Shown one piece after another: positions 8,580 through 17,717 of a DNA stretch of 64,000 nucleotides. The notes under the pieces were generated by a model that did not search any database, was not told the DNA's origin, and saw nothing but the letters and a program-made list of their open reading frames with translations. This DNA is from Spartinivicinus ruber (GTDB lineage: Bacteria; Pseudomonadota; Gammaproteobacteria; Pseudomonadales; Zooshikellaceae): the NCBI RefSeq assembly GCF_011009015.1, contig NZ_CP048878.1, forward strand, positions 478,501 to 542,500. Reading direction: 5' to 3'. The position numbers were made by a program, and so were the translations under genes. Position 1 is the stretch's first letter; every line of letters starts with the position of its first letter.

Positions 8580-9200
8580 TTAATCTTCCTGCAACCACCC
8601 TGATAGTTTCACCCGCAATTCATCGACACCTGTTTTCTTTAAAGCTGAAAACAGTTGCACACTAATTGGGTTATGGTAGCTGCCTATGATTGATTGCAGT
8701 TTGCTCAATGTTTGCTTGGCTGCACCGTATTTCAATTTATCAGCTTTAGTAAGCAGGATATGTAATGGCATTTCGCAAGAGTTAGCCCATTGCATTACCA
8801 TCAGGTCAAAATCTTTCAATGGATGGCGAATATCCATCATTAGCACTATACCCATCAGGCATTGGCGTTGACTTAAGTACTGCTCAAGGTGATATTGCCA
8901 TTGTTTTTTCATCTCTTCTGGCACTTTGGCATAGCCATAGCCAGGCAGGTCTACTAATCGTTGCAGATCAGAAATAGAGAAAAAATTAATCAACTGGGTA
9001 CGACCTGGCGTTTTGCTGGTTCGAGCTAACTTTTTCGAGCCGGTCAGAGTATTAAGTGCACTAGACTTTCCAGCATTAGAGCGGCCTGCAAAGGCCACCT
9101 CGTAGCCTTGATCTTCTGGGCACTGGGATAAATTACTAGCACTGGTTAAAAACTGTGCTTTTTGAAAATTAACAAGTTTAATTTGATCTGACTCAGTCAT
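8580..9200 (-). CDS. engB: Ribosome biogenesis GTP-binding protein YihA/YsxC (EngB)
   Basis: EngB is an essential TRAFAC GTPase needed for assembly of the 50S ribosomal subunit. The 206-residue protein shows the G1 motif GRSNAGKS (39-46), G2 SKTPGRTQ, G3 [10 protein letters not shown] and G4 LTKADKL. Length and motifs match the family. It is transcribed away from cytochrome c4, as in Pseudomonas, where engB also flanks the c4-dsbA block. Confidence 0.96.
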   Translation of the reverse strand: MTESDQIKLVNFQKAQFLTSASNLSQCPEDQGYEVAFAGRSNAGKSSALNTLTGSKKLARTSKTPGRTQLINFFSISDLQRLVDLPGYGYAKVPEEMKKQWQYHLEQYLSQRQCLMGIVLMMDIRHPLKDFDLMVMQWANSCEMPLHILLTKADKLKYGAAKQTLSKLQSIIGSYHNPISVQLFSALKKTGVDELRVKLSGWLQED

Positions 9201-9317
9201 AGTGGCTGCTAGTTACATCATAATTTCTGGCTGGTTGAGATGCTTTCTACTTTAGCAAGCCAGACTACACTGGATGCAAGACAGTTGAGCAATTTTAAGA
9301 AAGCAGCTCGCAGAGCG

Positions 9318-9347
9318 TTCACGTTGCGGCAGAGAATAGTATATAAT
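9318..9347 (+). promoter_or_regulatory. Possible sigma-70 promoter and structured leader of cytochrome c4
   Basis: TTCACG, an 18-base spacer and a perfect TATAAT (9342-9347) point toward the cytochrome gene. It would give a leader of about 210 bases. That leader contains an imperfect hairpin at 9360-9411 (CCATAGCAGGTGAT with ATCACCTATGG). Nothing else was recognised in the 9201-9568 gap. Confidence 0.4.
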
Positions 9348-9568
9348 GGCGCCGATTTGCCATAGCAGGTGATGAAATAGTGATAACTGCCGACTTATTG
9401 ATCACCTATGGTCTGGAGATAATTGATTAACAAGGGTCTTGGTAGTGCATAGCTAATACAAAAGTATAGCTTTAGTAAACAGGGCTACTGTTAACATACT
9501 TGATAAACTGTCGTGTAGCCCGGGCTGGGTGTACTGCAATATCAACGTAATAAAGTTTGGATTAGCTG

Positions 9569-10210
9569 ATGAAAAAAGTTTTGATAGGCGTGATGTTGAC
9601 AATCGGTGTGACAGGCCTAGCCCATGCCGGTGGGGACAAAAATGCTGGAAAAGAAAAAGCAGCTGTTTGTGGTGCTTGCCATGGCCCTACAGGAGTTAGT
9701 GCTGCAGATAACTTTCCAAACCTGGCAGGACAAGGTGAGCGCTACTTAATCAAGCAAATTACTGATATTAAGGATAAAAAACGGGTTGTGCTGGAAATGA
9801 CTGGTATGACAGAAAATTTATCTGAGCAGGATATAGCAGATATTGCAGCGTTCTATGCCAGCCAGCCAGCACCTTTGAGTGTAGTTCCCAAAAATAAGAT
9901 AGAACCAAAAGACAGCAAAGGAACGGTAGACTTAAAGTTAGCCGAAAGGTTATATCGAGCGGGAGACCTGAAAAAAGGTGTACCAGCCTGTACGTCTTGT
10001 CATATGCCAACAGGAAAAGGTAATGCATATGCTGGATTCCCTCGTTTGGCTGGTCAACATGCCAAGTATGTTGCTAAACAGCTAACTGATTTCCGGGAAG
10101 GCGATCGAGTTAATGATGGCGATACAAAAATTATGCGAGCAATCGCTGAAAAACTAAGCAATAAAGAAATTCAGGCATTGTCTTTTTATGTACAAGGCTT
10201 GTATAAGTAA
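9569..10210 (+). CDS. Diheme cytochrome c4
   Basis: Cytochrome c4 is a periplasmic, often membrane-associated two-heme protein that passes electrons to terminal oxidases, in particular the cbb3 type. The 213-residue precursor has a Sec signal peptide (MKKVLIGVMLTIGVTGLAHA, cleavage after residue 20). Two c-type heme sites, CGACH (34-38) and CTSCH (141-145), show the internal duplication of the family, and each domain ends with a distal-Met region. The gene order engB / c4 / dsbA / EEP / dgcP is that of Pseudomonas. A strong terminator follows. Confidence 0.93.
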   Translation: MKKVLIGVMLTIGVTGLAHAGGDKNAGKEKAAVCGACHGPTGVSAADNFPNLAGQGERYLIKQITDIKDKKRVVLEMTGMTENLSEQDIADIAAFYASQPAPLSVVPKNKIEPKDSKGTVDLKLAERLYRAGDLKKGVPACTSCHMPTGKGNAYAGFPRLAGQHAKYVAKQLTDFREGDRVNDGDTKIMRAIAEKLSNKEIQALSFYVQGLYK

Positions 10211-10264
10211 GACTTTGTTGTGTTATTACCTGCTAATAAGTCATAGCAAGTAAAGTAATTAAAT

Positions 10265-10297
10265 AAAAGGCTGCTAAACGTTAGTAGCAGCCTTTTA
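10265..10297 (+). terminator. Rho-independent terminator of cytochrome c4
   Basis: AAAAGGCTGCTA and TAGCAGCCTTTT form a 12-pair stem with a short loop, ending in TTTTAT. It is 55 bases past the stop. Confidence 0.8.
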
Positions 10298-10341
10298 TAG
10301 CCTTCTTGAATGATTTTTAGGGTTTGTTGTCTTCGCTAAAA
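10298..10341 (+). repeat. Dispersed repeat, copy C
   Basis: TAGCCTTCTTGAATGATTTT, then TAGGGTTTGTTGTCTTCGCTAAAA. It abuts the cytochrome c4 terminator. This copy is close to the consensus and matches copy B over about 40 bases. Confidence 0.7.
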
Positions 10342-10385
10342 CCACTCGCTTTGTTTATATTTCATAGCGAATATGTTTGTGGCGG

Positions 10386-10919
10386 TTATTCTTGCTCTTT
10401 CGGTCCTAGCTCTACTTTTGATAATACTTCGTCGAAGTTTACACAGCTTTCTCTTGGGGTGCATACCACCATTGCTTCAACCACCCAAGGGCCTTTAAAC
10501 GCAACATAGTTTTTCTCAATAGTCTCATATTTTTGTAGAGTCGTTTTGGTTTCAGAGACAGCAAACTGCTCGCCAGCAATCTTCATTTCATAAACATCTT
10601 TAATTGGCTTAGTGTTCTCTTCAAACTTGGTTTGTTTTTGGAATTCTGCAGGTGATTTGGCATCACCATCATTAGGTGAAACAGCAATAGCAAAGACACT
10701 AAGGGTACGTTCTTTGTGTGCTTCAAAGAGGTCTTGGTCATCAAGTTTGGCTATATAGGTCGTTTTACCTTTATTCTCTTGTTTGCTTTGAGTGTTTGAC
10801 TCAACAATACTCCAGTCACTCGGTAGAGTTATATGTACGATGACAGGCCTACGCTCCTCTCCCCAAGCAATAGAGGCTATCAAATAACAGCCTATAAACA
10901 TTGATAGAAAAACTTTCAT
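10386..10919 (-). CDS. Uncharacterised secreted/periplasmic protein
   Basis: I do not recognise the family. From ATG10919 (GGAGA nine bases upstream) the protein has 177 residues and begins with a signal peptide, MKVFLSMFIGCYLIASIAWG, with likely cleavage near residue 20. The mature part is hydrophilic and predicted beta-rich (PVIVHITLPSDWSIV; KTTYIAKLDDQDLF) and ends in a segment with two cysteines (VVCTPRESCVNF) that could form a disulfide. An earlier in-frame start at 10952 would place residues before the signal peptide. It and the next gene interrupt the otherwise conserved c4-dsbA neighbourhood, which suggests a lineage-specific insertion. Confidence 0.7.
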   Translation of the reverse strand: MKVFLSMFIGCYLIASIAWGEERRPVIVHITLPSDWSIVESNTQSKQENKGKTTYIAKLDDQDLFEAHKERTLSVFAIAVSPNDGDAKSPAEFQKQTKFEENTKPIKDVYEMKIAGEQFAVSETKTTLQKYETIEKNYVAFKGPWVVEAMVVCTPRESCVNFDEVLSKVELGPKEQE

Positions 10920-11231
10920 AATGTACTTCTCCCTGATAGCGACCGCCACCAATTAATAGAATAGTGACTAGCCATATGCCCAGAATCTTTGATATTCGGA
11001 TGAGCAATGATATACCTTCAGTTAAATATAACTGTTTACAGTCTAGTTGCTTGAGGGAGAGTCCTGTTAACAATAATTGGCAACCATTATTGCTTTGAAT
11101 ATTTCATCAAGTTATGGCTCATTAGCTAAAAACGAGCTGTATTATGAAATGGGTTGGTGTAAGCACAGTAAATTTAGCTGTAGTTTGAAAATATATTTTG
11201 CATGGTTGTTTATATGGCTTTTTCTATTTAA

Positions 11232-11288
11232 TTGACTAATGACAAATTATTCGGATTTATTTAGTGTAGATAACTTTTAAACTACACT
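11232..11288 (+). promoter_or_regulatory. Possible promoter with operator-like inverted repeat before the pilin gene
   Basis: TTGACT, a 17-base spacer and ATTTAT (11255-11260) make a weak promoter. The inverted repeat AGTGTAG (11263-11269) / CTACACT (11282-11288) sits where transcription would begin, as a repressor site might. The rest of the 10920-11319 gap shows nothing clear. Confidence 0.3.
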
Positions 11289-11319
11289 CATTAAAGTTAT
11301 GTTTTTTGGTGTTACTTTA

Positions 11320-11772
11320 ATGGTGTATTTTAAGCATCCAGGCTTCACATTGATTGAGGTGATGATTGTTGTTGCAATTATCGGCATTCTGGCAGCAGTC
11401 TCTATTCCTGTTTATTTGGACTATGTGGTTAGAGCTAGAGCTAGCGAGGTCCTTAGCTTTGCTAGCATTGGTAAAGCAGACTTGTTGGAAGCTTATTCAG
11501 GGGAAGGAAGTATGCCCCAAGCTAATGATCAGGTTGTTGTGAACTTTATAGGAAAACTATCAGCATCTAAATATATTCAAACTGCTACACCTTTTCGAGA
11601 CAGTGACACTAAAATGACAGTGACTGCAACGTTAACCAACGAGCTAGGCTCTGGGCTTGGAGGAAAAACCTGGAGTTTTGTTTATGCTGTGGATGGAGGT
11701 GGAAAAGGGATGTCGCTTGATTGCTCAACTGCAACTTTGAGTACATCATACCGTCCTGCATCTTGTCGCTAG
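11320..11772 (+). CDS. Type IV pilin-like protein
   Basis: Type IV pilins are cleaved by PilD and polymerised at the inner membrane. From ATG11320 the protein has 150 residues with a classic short leader (MVYFKHPG) and the N-methylated start [18 protein letters not shown], with Glu5 of the mature protein present. A soluble globular part follows. Near the C-terminus two cysteines ([16 protein letters not shown]) can form the D-loop disulfide typical of PilA-like pilins. An upstream ATG at 11299 would give an unusually long leader. There are no other pilus genes nearby, so this is an orphan pilin and whether it is a major or minor subunit is open. No good ribosome site is visible. Confidence 0.85.
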   Translation: MVYFKHPGFTLIEVMIVVAIIGILAAVSIPVYLDYVVRARASEVLSFASIGKADLLEAYSGEGSMPQANDQVVVNFIGKLSASKYIQTATPFRDSDTKMTVTATLTNELGSGLGGKTWSFVYAVDGGGKGMSLDCSTATLSTSYRPASCR

Positions 11773-11927
11773 TTTCTGGGATTTAATTAATCCTGTTCCT
11801 ACCTATCTTATAAGGCTCATGAAGCCTTTACTATTTTCAAAATTTGCTTGATTAGAGCAACCTTTTTGGTAAAGCTACTGTCAAATCAAAATCATTATCT
11901 TCAACAACTAGGAGTGAAAAACAGACT

Positions 11928-12638
11928 ATGGTAAAAAGTTTAAGTCGTGCCCTGGTACTAGTGGTGACAATGCCTCTGGCAGCAATTGCAGCGGAGTTCG
12001 AAGAAGGTAAGCACTATGTTAAGTTGCCTGAGCCTGTACCAACCGTTGATTCAGCCAAAATTGAGGTAGCAGAGCTGTTTTGGTATGGCTGTCCACATTG
12101 CTATAAGTTAGAGCCATTAGTAAAACCTTGGTCGGCTAAGCTGCCAGAATATGTCCAATTTGTGAAAATGCCTGCAACTTTTGGTGGGCTGTGGAATAAG
12201 CATGCCCAACTTTTTTACACTATAGAAGCACTAAAGTTGGATGAGAAAGCTCATGATGCAGTTTTTGCTGCTTTCCATGATAATAACAACCGTTTAGATT
12301 CGCCAGAAAAGATGGCTAAGCTATTAGCTAAATTTGGTGTGTCTGAAGAAGACTTCATGAAGCAGTACAAATCGTTTGGGGTCGCTAACCAGTTACGTTT
12401 GGCTAGCTCTAAAGGCCGTGGCTATCGTGCAACAGGAGTACCCGCTATTATTATTAATGGGAAGTACAGAACAGGAGCAGCCATGGCCGGCGGTGAGAAG
12501 AAAATGCTGGAAGTGGCTGAATACCTGGTTGAGCAAGAGCGTAAGCTGACTCCAAAAGTTAGCCAGAAAGATAATGATCAACAAGGAAGTGCTGAGTCTA
12601 CACAAGAAAACAAAACAGAGTCAGCTGTTGTTGAGTAG
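11928..12638 (+). CDS. dsbA: Thiol:disulfide interchange protein DsbA
   Basis: DsbA oxidises cysteine pairs in proteins exported to the periplasm. The 236-residue precursor has a signal peptide (cleavage near A21-A22), the thioredoxin-fold active site C55-P-H-C58 in FWYGCPHCYKLEP, and the cis-proline loop ATGVPAIIING. The C-terminal 30 residues are a polar tail (about 205-236) beyond the usual core. An AGGAG site precedes the ATG. The c4-dsbA-EEP order is conserved in Pseudomonas. Substrates nearby include the pilin and the cysteine-bearing secreted proteins of this window. Confidence 0.95.
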   Translation: MVKSLSRALVLVVTMPLAAIAAEFEEGKHYVKLPEPVPTVDSAKIEVAELFWYGCPHCYKLEPLVKPWSAKLPEYVQFVKMPATFGGLWNKHAQLFYTIEALKLDEKAHDAVFAAFHDNNNRLDSPEKMAKLLAKFGVSEEDFMKQYKSFGVANQLRLASSKGRGYRATGVPAIIINGKYRTGAAMAGGEKKMLEVAEYLVEQERKLTPKVSQKDNDQQGSAESTQENKTESAVVE

Positions 12639-12670
12639 TAGCTAAACCTTAACGCTGGTAGTAATCAAGC

Positions 12671-13567
12671 ATGTTCAGTCGGTCAAGATGGCGAAGGAAA
12701 CCACAGATGTTGCGTACTTCGGTAAGGACACTAAAGCAGTTTGTTACTTCTCAAGTGCAAGTGGCACCTGCATTAGCGCATACTGAGTTTGAGTCTGAAC
12801 ATGCTGAGCTAAAATCCTGTTTAACTGAGAAAGACACCTTAAGATTACTTAGCTTTAATATTCAAGTAGGCATTAGCACCCAGCACTACCGTCACTATGT
12901 CACCAGAGGGTGGCAACATGTTTTACCTCACCCCAGTCGTGATGAAAACCTGAACCGAATTGGTCACTTACTGCGTGATTATGATTTAGTTGCAATCCAA
13001 GAAGCAGATGGAGGTAGTATTCGTTCAGGCCATATTAATCAGATTGAATATTTAGCCCGGCGTGCAGGATTTCCCTTTTGGTATCAGCAGCTAAATCGCA
13101 ATTTGGGAAAATTTGCTCAGCACAGTAATGGTTTGTTAAGCCGGGTTGATCCGGATATTTTAGAAGATCATAAACTACCTGGTCGTTTTCCCGGTAGAGG
13201 TGCCATTGTTGCTAAGCTAGGTCATGGTAAAACAGCCTTGTTGGTGATCATGATGCACTTGTCTTTGAGTAGTCGAAGCAGGAATCGGCAGCTGTCATAT
13301 ATTCGAGAACTGGTGGGAGATCATCCTAAAGTTATCTTAATGGGTGATATGAACACCCATGCTGAGCAACTGCTTGATCACTCGCCATTGAGTAACACTA
13401 ACCTGGTATCAGTACAGAGTAACCTTAACACCTTCCCTAGCTGGCAACCGAACCGTGCATTAGACCATATACTCGTTAGTAATAGTTTATTGGTTAAGCA
13501 TGTGAGTGTGGTTGATTTGCCAATGTCTGATCACCTGCCTGTCGCACTTGAGCTGAAGCTTGTATAA
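12671..13567 (+). CDS. Endonuclease/exonuclease/phosphatase family protein
   Basis: This is a 298-residue member of the EEP superfamily, Mg-dependent hydrolases of phosphodiesters (nucleic acid, lipid or sugar phosphates). Motifs are in order: LLSFNIQVG (Asn63), VAIQEADGG (metal Glu), MMHLSLSS, LMGDMNTHAEQ (Asp/Asn pair), and the C-terminal LDHILVS and SDHLPVALEL (catalytic Asp-His). The first 45 residues are basic and look like a poorly conserved extension rather than a signal peptide. It follows dsbA by 32 bases and matches the gene found between dsbA and dgcP in Pseudomonas. The substrate is unknown. Confidence 0.88.
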   Translation: MFSRSRWRRKPQMLRTSVRTLKQFVTSQVQVAPALAHTEFESEHAELKSCLTEKDTLRLLSFNIQVGISTQHYRHYVTRGWQHVLPHPSRDENLNRIGHLLRDYDLVAIQEADGGSIRSGHINQIEYLARRAGFPFWYQQLNRNLGKFAQHSNGLLSRVDPDILEDHKLPGRFPGRGAIVAKLGHGKTALLVIMMHLSLSSRSRNRQLSYIRELVGDHPKVILMGDMNTHAEQLLDHSPLSNTNLVSVQSNLNTFPSWQPNRALDHILVSNSLLVKHVSVVDLPMSDHLPVALELKLV

Positions 13568-13673
13568 CGGATTACTCTGTTAGAGAAGTCTTACACTCTA
13601 TTTGCGTTTTTTTGTCGTCTCGTATTGCAAAATATCCTTGCTTTTTTAGGCCTTGTTAAGCAGCTGACTATAC

Positions 13674-15518
13674 TTGAGTTGGGAAATGCTAAATTGGCTG
13701 CAAAACATGACGGGATTAAATGCAACTTCTGAAGACGCACAGCACTGGCGTAATAAATATGCTGATAAGCTGACTGAGCTGGATAAGCTAGAGCAGACTG
13801 CTATAGAAAAGATTGATCAGTTAAGAAAAGCGCTATTGGTGGTTAACTTGGCTTGTCATGGTTTACATCCAGCTTTAGATACAGAGCTGACAAGGCTGAA
13901 TAAAGCGTTGAGAGGAGAAAACCTATCTCTAGATATTGCTGATCCACTTGAAAGCCTGCAAGAAGCGGCAGAGCCGGTAATTGAAGGAAACTATCGGCAA
14001 CAGACGCTTAGTGCCTTAGAAACAGCGCTGGATAAGTTCAGTGGCATCGAACTGGATAAGCAAGCCAGTAAAGACTTAAAGCAATTCCGCAAACAAATAA
14101 AACAGCAGAGCCCCTCCTTTAGTGAGCTGCCTCAGGTAGTAGAGCAGTTTTCTGAGTTAGTGAGTAAGTTGCTGCCAACCAGTAATGAGCAAGAAAAAAC
14201 TGATCTTGAGGAAGAAAATAAAGAGCCAGCTAAAGGCCTGTGGCAACGGCTGTTTGGTGCTGAGGCAGCAGAAGGTGAAACTACAGAAGCGGGAGCACTA
14301 GAGCATAAGACAGATACTGATACAAAAAATGATCAATATGTTGAGACACTAACAACTGATATAGAGCTAGTTGATGAGGAAACGATAGAAAAAAAAACAA
14401 CCCAGCTGTCTGATGCTCTAATCAAGGCAGAGTCAGAAGATACGACTGATCAGCTCGAAGCGCTTGAACATAAATTTACCTCTGTTATTGATCAAGTAGG
14501 GGAATGTATTTTAACGATGCTTAATCAGCTGGCAGTGCCAGAAGCAGTGATTGATGATGCTCAATTTTTAAAGAAAAAGATTGAAAAAGGCCTCACTTGG
14601 TTTGAGTTAATTCCTGCTCTAGAGACGATCACAGTGATTGTTCTGGCGACAATAGGTGAGATAAAAGAGGAATTTGAGCATTATTTAAAAGATTTAAACG
14701 AGCGGCTTCATTCATTTCAAAATACTGCTGTTGAAGCGCAGGCAGATTATCAGCAAGCATTGGAGTCAGCTGATAAATATAATCAATTGATGCAACAAGA
14801 TTTAGGTGAACTGCAAAACTCGGTAGAGCAGGCCACTGATCTGGAAGATTTAAAGCAGGTAGTCAGTACCCAGTTGGATAAAGTGCTGCAATCGTTGGAA
14901 TCCCAACACACTCAGCTAGATAAGCCGCCCAGCCTGACTGATCAACTTACACAGCTCGTCCAACGGGTTTCTCAAATGGAAACCCAAACTAAAGAGTTAG
15001 AAGACACACTTTATAAAGAGCGAGCTAAAGCATTGCAGGATAGTTTAACAGGCATTGCTAATCGACAGGCTTATGAAGAAAGAGCCAGGTATGAATACGC
15101 TCGATGGAAACGTTATAAACAACCGTTGGTTTTTTCTGTCGCTGATGTTGATTTTTTTAAAAAAATCAACGACAACTATGGTCATTTAGCGGGTGATAAG
15201 TTATTGAAAATTATTGCTAAGCAATTGAGCAAACGGTTGCGGGAAGTTGATTTTATCGCCAGGTATGGTGGAGAAGAGTTTGTCATTATTATGCCAAACA
15301 CTAATATTGTAGATGCAACGAGTGTTATGGATAGCGTTAGACAGGGCATCGAAAGTGCCCCATTTCATTATCAGGGTAATAAGTTGCAAATTACCGCATC
15401 GTTTGGCTTGGCTGCTTGTGGAGAAGGGGATGAGTCCCCAAAAGCGATATTTGATCGTGCTGATAAAGCACTATATGAAGCTAAACAAACCGGTCGAAAT
15501 CGGTGCTGTGTAGCATAA
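13674..15518 (+). CDS. dgcP: Diguanylate cyclase with coiled-coil N-terminus (DgcP-like)
   Basis: GGDEF enzymes make c-di-GMP from two GTP. The 614-residue protein has a long acidic, helical, coiled-coil-rich N-terminal region (1-470) and a C-terminal GGDEF domain with DSLTGIANRQAYEER, the active GGEEF motif (532-536) and an intact product-inhibition site REVD (523-526), five residues before it. Position after the EEP gene and overall layout match Pseudomonas DgcP, a polar cyclase. The start is uncertain: TTG13674 gives the coordinates used; ATG13686 would be four residues shorter; neither has a good ribosome site. It lies 21 bases before the LapB-type transporter, so c-di-GMP synthesis may be co-expressed with adhesin secretion. 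Confidence 0.9.
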   Translation: MSWEMLNWLQNMTGLNATSEDAQHWRNKYADKLTELDKLEQTAIEKIDQLRKALLVVNLACHGLHPALDTELTRLNKALRGENLSLDIADPLESLQEAAEPVIEGNYRQQTLSALETALDKFSGIELDKQASKDLKQFRKQIKQQSPSFSELPQVVEQFSELVSKLLPTSNEQEKTDLEEENKEPAKGLWQRLFGAEAAEGETTEAGALEHKTDTDTKNDQYVETLTTDIELVDEETIEKKTTQLSDALIKAESEDTTDQLEALEHKFTSVIDQVGECILTMLNQLAVPEAVIDDAQFLKKKIEKGLTWFELIPALETITVIVLATIGEIKEEFEHYLKDLNERLHSFQNTAVEAQADYQQALESADKYNQLMQQDLGELQNSVEQATDLEDLKQVVSTQLDKVLQSLESQHTQLDKPPSLTDQLTQLVQRVSQMETQTKELEDTLYKERAKALQDSLTGIANRQAYEERARYEYARWKRYKQPLVFSVADVDFFKKINDNYGHLAGDKLLKIIAKQLSKRLREVDFIARYGGEEFVIIMPNTNIVDATSVMDSVRQGIESAPFHYQGNKLQITASFGLAACGEGDESPKAIFDRADKALYEAKQTGRNRCCVA

Positions 15519-15539
15519 TGATTAGGGTATATGTAATTC

Positions 15540-17717
15540 ATGGTTCAAGCTCAACCGGTAAAGAAAAAAGCAAACTGGCAAGTGGCAACGGATGATTCAA
15601 CTTTTTTTGACCCTCTATTAGCCAGCCTGGTAATTCTCACAAAAATTTTTGGCAGAGCCCATTCTGAAGATTCGTTACGTGCAGGCTTACCTCTGGAGGG
15701 GGGATATCTCACCCCTGCGTTATTCGTGCGTGCAGCCGAGCGAGCAGGCTTGTCGGCCCGACTGATCAAGCGCCCTTTTAAAGCTATTAGTTCATTGGTG
15801 ACACCTGCCGTATTGTTGTTAGAAGATCAAACAGTAGTCGTGTTGGTTGATGTCAATCATAAGGCGGGTGCTGCCAGAGTTATTATCCCAGAAGCAGGGG
15901 ATGCGGAAAAAAAAGTATCGACCAAAATATTGGAGCAGCGCTACAGTGGTTATGCCTTTTTTATTAAAGAGCAGTTTCGTTATGACAAGCGCACTGCTGC
16001 CCATTTACAAGAAGAAAAAGGTCATTGGTTTTGGAGTACTTTGAAAGGCTCGTGGAAAATTTATCGGGATGTTTTACTTGCCTCTCTACTAATTAATATT
16101 TTTGTGGTGGCATCACCATTATTTGTGATGAATGTATATGATCGGGTCGTGCCTAATCAGGCGTTTGATACCTTATGGGTGCTGGCAGTAGGGGCGATTA
16201 TAGTCTTTAGCTTTGATTTTTTGCTAAAAATGCTGCGCAGTTATTTTATTGATTTGGCAGGCAAAAAGTCAGACATCTTGCTGTCGGCTAAAATATTTTC
16301 CCAGGTTTTAGGGATAAAAATGTCGGCAAACCCAACCTCTGTGGGATCTTTTGCGAAAAACCTGCAAGAATTCGAAAGTATTCGGGATTTTATTACATCG
16401 ACCAGTATTACCGCCGTTGTTGATCTGCCTTTTGTGGTTATTATTTTACTTATTATTTCAATTATCGCTGGTCCGCTAGTTTGGATTCCAATTATAGGTA
16501 TCATTATCATCGGTGTTTATGGTTATCTTATCCAAGCACCACTCAGAAATTCTATAGAACAAACCTTAAGAACCTCAGCCCAAAAAAATGCGACACTCAT
16601 AGAAAGTTTAACGGGTCTTGAAGCACTAAAAATAGCTCGTGCCGAAAGTGAGGTGCAATATAAATGGGAGCAAGCTGTAGGTAACATAGCTAAATGGGGA
16701 GTGAAAACAAAATTACTTTCTGCTTCTGCGGGTGCTGTGGCTACCTATGTACAGCAGATGTCTACGGTGGGTATTGTGGCATTCGGCGTTTATTTAATTG
16801 CCGAAGGCGAGGCCAGTATGGGGGGGCTGATTGCCACGGTAATGCTAGCGGGTCGTTGTTTGGCGCCAATGGCCCAGGTAGCCTCACTATCCACCCGTTA
16901 TAACCAAGCCAAGTCTGCCTTTATGGGATTGAACGAGGTGATGAAGTTGCCTGGTGAGAACCCTGCTGACAAGCGCTTTGTAAACCGGCCAAAGTTTGAA
17001 GGTAATATTGAGTTTGATCATGTAAGTTTTAATTACCCTAATCAGCAAGTGAGAGCACTGACTAATGTAAGCTTTAAAATTAATGCTGGTGAAAAAGTAG
17101 CCATTATTGGCCGAATTGGCTCGGGTAAAACCACTATTGAAAAACTTATTTTAGGACTATACCAGCCCAATGAAGGCGCTGTAAGAATGGATGGTATTGA
17201 TCTACGACAGGTTAACCCTTCTGACTTGCGCCATAACATTGGCTGTGTGCCACAAGACATCATTTTGTTTTATGGTTCTGTTAAAGACAATATCTCACTT
17301 GGGGCTCATTTTGTTGATGATGCTGCTATTATCAAAGCCGCTCAGATTTCTGGTGTGGCTGACTTTGCCAATAAACACCCTGATGGGCTGGACTTAATGG
17401 TGGGTGAGCGGGGCAGTAACCTCTCTGGAGGGCAACGCCAAAGCATTGCACTGGCAAGAGCCATTTTACTTGATCCCCCCATTTTATTATTGGATGAGCC
17501 TAGTAGTTCCATGGATAACACCAGTGAAATGCTAATGAAGCAAAAACTGATGACTCAGCTTGGACATAAAACACTAGTATTAGTTACCCATAAAGCATCA
17601 TTACTTGAATTAGTTGATCGGCTGATAGTCGTTGATCAAGGTAAGGTTGTGGCAGATGGACCTAAAGAATTGGTTCACGCTGCACTGCGGGAAGGCAAAT
17701 TGAAAATTGAAGCATGA
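15540..17717 (+). CDS. lapB: Type I secretion ABC transporter/ATPase (LapB-like)
   Basis: This inner-membrane exporter powers secretion of large adhesins. The 725 residues comprise a C39-like N-terminal domain without the catalytic cysteine (about 20-140, as in LapB), an ABC transmembrane domain (about 160-440; e.g. YRDVLLASLLINIFVVASPL), and the ATPase domain with Walker A GRIGSGKT (524-531), signature LSGGQRQS and Walker B ILLLDEPSSSMD. The next gene overlaps by four bases (ATGA). The adhesin-like substrate lies 2.6 kb downstream. The outer-membrane partner (LapE/TolC) is not in the window. Confidence 0.93.
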   Translation: MVQAQPVKKKANWQVATDDSTFFDPLLASLVILTKIFGRAHSEDSLRAGLPLEGGYLTPALFVRAAERAGLSARLIKRPFKAISSLVTPAVLLLEDQTVVVLVDVNHKAGAARVIIPEAGDAEKKVSTKILEQRYSGYAFFIKEQFRYDKRTAAHLQEEKGHWFWSTLKGSWKIYRDVLLASLLINIFVVASPLFVMNVYDRVVPNQAFDTLWVLAVGAIIVFSFDFLLKMLRSYFIDLAGKKSDILLSAKIFSQVLGIKMSANPTSVGSFAKNLQEFESIRDFITSTSITAVVDLPFVVIILLIISIIAGPLVWIPIIGIIIIGVYGYLIQAPLRNSIEQTLRTSAQKNATLIESLTGLEALKIARAESEVQYKWEQAVGNIAKWGVKTKLLSASAGAVATYVQQMSTVGIVAFGVYLIAEGEASMGGLIATVMLAGRCLAPMAQVASLSTRYNQAKSAFMGLNEVMKLPGENPADKRFVNRPKFEGNIEFDHVSFNYPNQQVRALTNVSFKINAGEKVAIIGRIGSGKTTIEKLILGLYQPNEGAVRMDGIDLRQVNPSDLRHNIGCVPQDIILFYGSVKDNISLGAHFVDDAAIIKAAQISGVADFANKHPDGLDLMVGERGSNLSGGQRQSIALARAILLDPPILLLDEPSSSMDNTSEMLMKQKLMTQLGHKTLVLVTHKASLLELVDRLIVVDQGKVVADGPKELVHAALREGKLKIEA

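Noticed and set aside
10849..11073. Minus-strand ORF of 74 codons with a transmembrane-like stretch
   Set aside because: It overlaps the start of the secreted-protein gene in another frame and has no ribosome site; the signal-peptide gene is better supported.
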